64,000 nucleotides of DNA, taken from positions 162,382 through 226,381 of the forward strand of contig NZ_FONA01000003.1 of NCBI RefSeq assembly GCF_900112795.1, read 5' to 3'. Source of the stretch: Thermophagus xiamenensis (GTDB taxonomy: Bacteria > Bacteroidota > Bacteroidia > Bacteroidales > Marinilabiliaceae). The notes under the pieces are model-generated. The model had not been told where the DNA came from. It did no database searches and worked only from the letters and a program-made list of their open reading frames with translations. Position 1 is the stretch's first letter; each line of letters starts with the position of its first letter. This document shows, one piece after another, positions 60,400-64,000 of this stretch. Both the position numbers and the translations under genes were made by a program.

Positions 60400-60505
60400 A
60401 AAATTCCACTCTTGCCTTCAGTCTGAGCACTTTTGCGCTTGTCTTTTATACATGTCATTTTGTGGCAGAAGTGGCCATGCTCGTTTCATCCGTATAAATT
60501 TTGGG
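60400..60505 (-). repeat. MKRAW leader repeat upstream of rarA
   Basis: Minus strand: AAATTTATACGG, then ATGAAACGAGCATGGCCACT and CATGTATAAAAGACAAGCGC. The small frame (60489 down to 60418) has 23 codons: MKRAWPLLPQNDMYKRQAQK, CSD, stop. Sense with rarA. Confidence 0.65.
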
Positions 60506-60513
60506 TGATATTC

Positions 60514-63459
60514 TTAATATTGACGAGCTTGTAAGGCATCATAAAAAACTTGTTGAACCGAAGTCCTGATATTCAGCTCATATATTTTAGTATTATTTCG
60601 TGTTGGGAACACTCTGTTCGACAAAAACACATAGACCAATTCAAATCTGGGGTCTACCCAGAAAAAAGTACCGGTAAAACCCGAATGGCCATAACTTTCA
60701 GGGCTGACAGCCGGTACCGGATAAGCATCGTCCAAAGACAAATCGGCGTTATTCAGCAAAGGCTTATCAAAGCCTAATCCTCGTCGATTGTGATTTTCCG
60801 GGAACTGCACTTTAGTAAACTCCTGTATAACATGGCCTTTAATAAAACGTTTACCACCATATTGACCCTTATTAAGGTACATCTGCAATAGCTTTGCCAA
60901 ATCATTGGCATTGGAAAACAAGCCGGCATTGCCACTAACGCCGCCAAGTACTGCCGCCGCTTCATCATGCACATAACCGTGAACCTGTGTTTTTCGAAAA
61001 TAACTGTCATATTCGGTAGGAACAATTCGCCTTTGTGAAAAGCGTTCAAGCGGATTATATGTAAGCGACGAAGCACCCAACGGCCTAAAAAAAAGTGAAT
61101 CGATATACCAGGCATAATCGACACCGGTTAAACGACTAATCATTTCGGGATATATCACAAACGAAAGCCCGGAATATTTATATTCTTTACTTTCAAGCAG
61201 CTCGCTCTTTCGTACTGCACGAAATATTTGTCGCTTAAATTTGGGTTTTAGGTAAAGATGCTCATCCACTTTAAGTCCGTTATTCAGGTCAAACCACCGT
61301 CGGCGATATTGTCCGTTTTTTACCGCCATCTTCCAATAGGCGATGTAGGGTAATAACCCGGCCTGGTGAGCCAGTACGTCACGAAAAATTAAATCTTCTT
61401 TATTTGAAGGATGCAAAAAGCCTCTTTTCCAATCAGGGAAGTAATTGCTGAGAGGCTCATCAATATCAATAATCCCATCCCCATAAAGTTTCATCAATGC
61501 AGGCAAAGGACCTGTCACTTTGGTCACTGAGGCCAGGTCATAAAGGTCATCGGTGGTAACTTTTTGTCGCTTTTGGTAAGTGTGGTAGCCATATGCTTTA
61601 CTGAAAACAACTTTTCCTTTGCAAGCCACTAAAATCTGACATCCCGGGAAAGCACCCTCATCTATTCCCCGATAAATAATAGAGTCTATTTTTTGCCGGA
61701 TAAAGCGGCTATCCATATGCACCTCCTCAGGCAAAGTATATTTCAGTCGAAACCCTCCTCGGGTGTCAATTCCATATCCACATTCAAACCTACTATCAAC
61801 CGAAACGGGAAGCCTTCCTGAAGCTCCTACACCACCAAATAAAACCTGAGCAGCAATGTCCTGAGTAATTTCATTGTTTTGATAACCTATAAGCAATCCG
61901 TTAACCTTTTCGATATCTTTCCATTCGCTCAAATGATAGGGATTATCAAGGAAAGCCACCAGACTCTCTTTTTGTATTAAAAGTTGAACCAGCCGGCGTT
62001 TCCGTTCAGACGATAAGTTATTCAAAGCATCTCCTATGGCAAAAATCAATCGGTCATAATATTTTAGGTTATCTAAAGTACTATTAAACACTGATGGCTC
62101 AGAAGGGTCAAGACTAAAGCAAGGCATCTCTTTGTAGTCCAGAACCCTTTCGCAAAAATGGGGCAGTTGCCCCAAGGTAACACAAGCCCAACTACCCTTA
62201 TCCAGATTTTGCACGGGAATAGCTTGGTTTCGGTTAACCACGACGGTCATAGCCGCTTCATAGAGTTGCCTTTGCAGCAACTTAGCCAAAGGGGTATTAA
62301 CCCTATTGTAAAGTCCTTCAGGATTGACCTTGGGAAAATTGTCCAGCCCCATAAAGTATTTAAAAGCCAATGCTTTTTTACATTTTTCTTCAATATCGGA
62401 CCAACTTAACTTACCTTCGGCAATAAATTTTTTCACATACTCAATGGCCCCGGGCAAATCTTCTGTAAATTCTACAATATCATTTCCGGCAGCCAGTGCC
62501 AGAGCATCCACCAGCCCGGGACGCCCCATTGTTTTAGCACCTTTCATCTTTATGGCATCAGTAATCACTAAACCTCTGAAGGTTAAGGAATCCTTCAGAA
62601 CATCTTGAATGACATTATCAGAAAAGCTTGCAGGAATTCCTTCTTTAGGTTCTAAAGCCGGAACATACAGATGTGCAGTCATCACCCCCCAAATTCCGCT
62701 GCGTATGGCATTCGAAAAAGGTAGTAGTTCTATTTTGTTTAGTCTTTCACGCGAATGAGCAATAACCGGAAGTGTTTTGTGTGAGTCTTCACCGGTATCC
62801 CCATGTCCGGGAAAATGTTTGGCAACGGCCATGATACCATTTTCCTGCAATCCTTTTATAAAGGCAGAGGCTTTGGCCGAAACATTGGTGGGATCTTCTC
62901 CGAAAGATCTATGTCCAATAACTGGATTATCTGGATTGATATTAACATCCACCACCGGGGCCAAATTGACGTGAACACCGGCCTCTTTAAATTGGCGGGC
63001 CATTTCAACCCCAAGCCGATAAATTAAATGGTTGTCCTGAATGGCACCAATCGTCATGGCATAAGGGTATGAAATGGTTTGGTTAAAACGCATTCCGAGG
63101 CCCCATTCACCATCGGCCACTACAAACAATGGTATTTTGGAAAGCCTTTGCAGGCTATTGGCGACATCAACCATTCGGTTCAAATCGCTTCGAAAAAAAA
63201 TTATTCCTCCCGGTTGCCATTTTTTAACCAATTGAATGTTGGCATATTCTCGGGAAGTATTGCCCGAGGCATCAACCGTAACCCAAAACAATTGAGCAAT
63301 ACGCTCTTCGGGCGACAGGGTCAGATAAACAGAATCGGCCCATGTCCGGCCATATTGTATGATGTATGACGGATTGTTGTTTTGAGCCCATAAAGCCTCC
63401 TGACCAACAATAGCAACGAAAATGATGGTCAGGAGTTTAGTTTTAAAAAACGCACTCAT
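60514..63459 (-). CDS. Fusion of GH3 beta-N-acetylhexosaminidase-like and serine beta-lactamase-like domains
   Basis: 981 residues with signal peptide (MSAFFKTKLLTIIFVAIVGQ). A GH3 barrel (about 30-370) has the NagZ-type loop VAKHFPGHGDTGEDSHKTLP with its catalytic His/Asp and the nucleophile Asp in LVITDAIKMKGAKTM. A GH3 second domain (about 395-585) is followed by a class C beta-lactamase/penicillin-binding fold (about 600-975): SVTK (Ser-x-x-Lys) in YDLASVTKVTGPL, KYSGLS at the Tyr site, and GHSGFTGTFFW. Likely trims peptidoglycan: removing N-acetylglucosamine and acting on peptides or esters. Known as a natural fusion in Bacteroidota. Confidence 0.87.
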   Translation of the reverse strand: MSAFFKTKLLTIIFVAIVGQEALWAQNNNPSYIIQYGRTWADSVYLTLSPEERIAQLFWVTVDASGNTSREYANIQLVKKWQPGGIIFFRSDLNRMVDVANSLQRLSKIPLFVVADGEWGLGMRFNQTISYPYAMTIGAIQDNHLIYRLGVEMARQFKEAGVHVNLAPVVDVNINPDNPVIGHRSFGEDPTNVSAKASAFIKGLQENGIMAVAKHFPGHGDTGEDSHKTLPVIAHSRERLNKIELLPFSNAIRSGIWGVMTAHLYVPALEPKEGIPASFSDNVIQDVLKDSLTFRGLVITDAIKMKGAKTMGRPGLVDALALAAGNDIVEFTEDLPGAIEYVKKFIAEGKLSWSDIEEKCKKALAFKYFMGLDNFPKVNPEGLYNRVNTPLAKLLQRQLYEAAMTVVVNRNQAIPVQNLDKGSWACVTLGQLPHFCERVLDYKEMPCFSLDPSEPSVFNSTLDNLKYYDRLIFAIGDALNNLSSERKRRLVQLLIQKESLVAFLDNPYHLSEWKDIEKVNGLLIGYQNNEITQDIAAQVLFGGVGASGRLPVSVDSRFECGYGIDTRGGFRLKYTLPEEVHMDSRFIRQKIDSIIYRGIDEGAFPGCQILVACKGKVVFSKAYGYHTYQKRQKVTTDDLYDLASVTKVTGPLPALMKLYGDGIIDIDEPLSNYFPDWKRGFLHPSNKEDLIFRDVLAHQAGLLPYIAYWKMAVKNGQYRRRWFDLNNGLKVDEHLYLKPKFKRQIFRAVRKSELLESKEYKYSGLSFVIYPEMISRLTGVDYAWYIDSLFFRPLGASSLTYNPLERFSQRRIVPTEYDSYFRKTQVHGYVHDEAAAVLGGVSGNAGLFSNANDLAKLLQMYLNKGQYGGKRFIKGHVIQEFTKVQFPENHNRRGLGFDKPLLNNADLSLDDAYPVPAVSPESYGHSGFTGTFFWVDPRFELVYVFLSNRVFPTRNNTKIYELNIRTSVQQVFYDALQARQY

Positions 63460-63508
63460 TTAACCCGGAAATTAAAATTATTTACAAAAAAGTTAAACAA
63501 CTCAGGCA

Positions 63509-63841
63509 TCAAGCTTGTCCTGCAGGGCCAAAGTTAATAGGCGGGAATCCACCCTGGTCGTTGCCATGGGGTCCAATATTTTTAATTTTACCGTACATTT
63601 CTTCGAAACGCGCCACATTATCACTTAATGCCTGTAACAAACGTTTGGCATGTTCGGGTGTCAGTACAATACGCGATTTTACGGAAGCCTTAGGGATACC
63701 TGGCATAATACGGGCAAAATCGATGACAAATTCTGAAGGAGAATGACTGATAATTGCCAGATTGGAATAAATCCCTTGAGCAACTTCGGGATTTAATTCA
63801 ATTTTCATTTGATTTCTTTTGTTGCTATTTTGATCGTCCAT
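63509..63841 (-). CDS. DUF3467 family protein
   Basis: 110 residues. IELNPEVAQGIYSNLAIISH, SPSEFVIDFARIMPGIPKAS and RIVLTPEHAKRLLQALSDNV are the DUF3467 signature; a Gly/Pro-rich tail follows. Found across many bacteria, function unknown, cytoplasmic. ATG 63841 is used; Met12 is an alternative. Confidence 0.87.
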   Translation of the reverse strand: MDDQNSNKRNQMKIELNPEVAQGIYSNLAIISHSPSEFVIDFARIMPGIPKASVKSRIVLTPEHAKRLLQALSDNVARFEEMYGKIKNIGPHGNDQGGFPPINFGPAGQA

Positions 63842-63894
63842 ATCAACTCAAATTATAATAAACACATAATGCAGGTTAAAGATATTGATTTTAG

Positions 63895-63905
63895 ATGAAA
63901 CGAGC
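63895..63905 (+). repeat. MKRAW repeat start, interrupted by a MITE
   Basis: ATGAAACGAGC, preceded by TTTTAG, then the MITE end begins. The chance frame across the junction is MKRAILFKKVCL and stop. Confidence 0.45.
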
Positions 63906-64000
63906 GATACTGTTTAAAAAAGTGTGTCTGTAATAGAATAAAAAAGGTCTTCTCAGCTTAGTTTTACAAACGAAAAAATAAAAAGTATAACTAAAAAGAG
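63906..64000. mobile_element. Hairpin MITE, second copy (cut by the window end)
   Basis: GATACTGTTTAAAAAAGTGT and the following GTCTGTAATAGAATAAAAAA, GGTCTTCTC, TTAGTTTTAC repeat the left arm of 13347-13480 almost exactly, and the right arm starts with AAAAGTATAACTAAAAAGAG at the edge. Confidence 0.7.

Overview
The window comes from a fermentative, plant-polysaccharide-degrading Bacteroidota, most likely of the Marinilabiliales type. This is inferred from gene content and sequence style. Secreted proteins have Bacteroidota-type signal peptides, one nuclease has a type IX secretion (T9SS) C-terminal domain, and several promoters match the Bacteroidota TTG-N19/20-TAnnTTTG form. There are DUF4831, DUF5689 and DUF6359 proteins, and a trimeric electron-bifurcating [FeFe]-hydrogenase. 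No rRNA, tRNA or CRISPR array was recognised.

Layout. (1) 1-2157: a broken GH10 xylanase and an internally deleted IS66 relic with intact terminal repeats. (2) 2328-12945: a hemicellulose (xylan/xyloglucan-type) locus reading rightwards: GH97, GH3 with PA14, GH31, two GH43-CBM6 proteins, then a lipoprotein start cut off by an insertion-sequence relic. It has no SusC/SusD pair inside the window. (3) 12946-13480: transposase relic plus a hairpin MITE that recurs at the right edge. (4) 13612-23422: a probable nucleic-acid scavenging locus: TonB-dependent receptor, a multi-domain surface lipoprotein, a T9SS endonuclease I, and a divergent endonuclease/exonuclease/phosphatase. (5) 23505-40513: mostly housekeeping and transport genes (POT peptide transporter, NAD(P)HX repair, DUF4831, PepD, ClC channel, GlyA, TauE, TonB-ExbD-ExbB with a decayed toxin-antitoxin pair between tonB and exbD, DUF4139, PanE). 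(6) 40510-54254: the centrepiece, a hydrogenase and redox-signalling cluster on the minus strand. HydG, HydC, HydA, HydB and a NuoE-like ferredoxin lie in one long unit with a histidine-kinase-like ATPase, a PHP phosphoesterase, two DRTGG proteins, an RsbW-like kinase and a hydrogenase-like iron-sulfur sensor. Upstream are a SpoIIE phosphatase and a second hydrogenase-like sensor with PAS, preceded by a broken 2Fe-2S gene. (7) 54614-63841: Usp-like protein, a hydA tail relic, an AlbA_2 protein, a 23-bp tandem hairpin array, M48 protease, KdsA, RarA, a GH3-serine hydrolase fusion and DUF3467.

How it fits together. Hemicellulose-derived sugars would be fermented, with excess reductant from NADH and ferredoxin released as H2 by HydABC. 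The linked kinase/phosphatase/DRTGG/iron-sulfur proteins look like a partner-switch that reads H2 or redox state; no output transcription factor or STAS partner is visible here.

The least explained signal is a dispersed intergenic repeat (about 190 bp when complete). It starts with ATGAAACGAGCATGGCGACT, usually lies in the leader of the next gene in the same orientation, and in its best copies encodes a small basic peptide beginning MKRAWRLLPQKDM. The window also holds many decayed genes (GH10, MazF-like toxin, 2Fe-2S protein, hydA tail, IS relics), so it is a region of active turnover.
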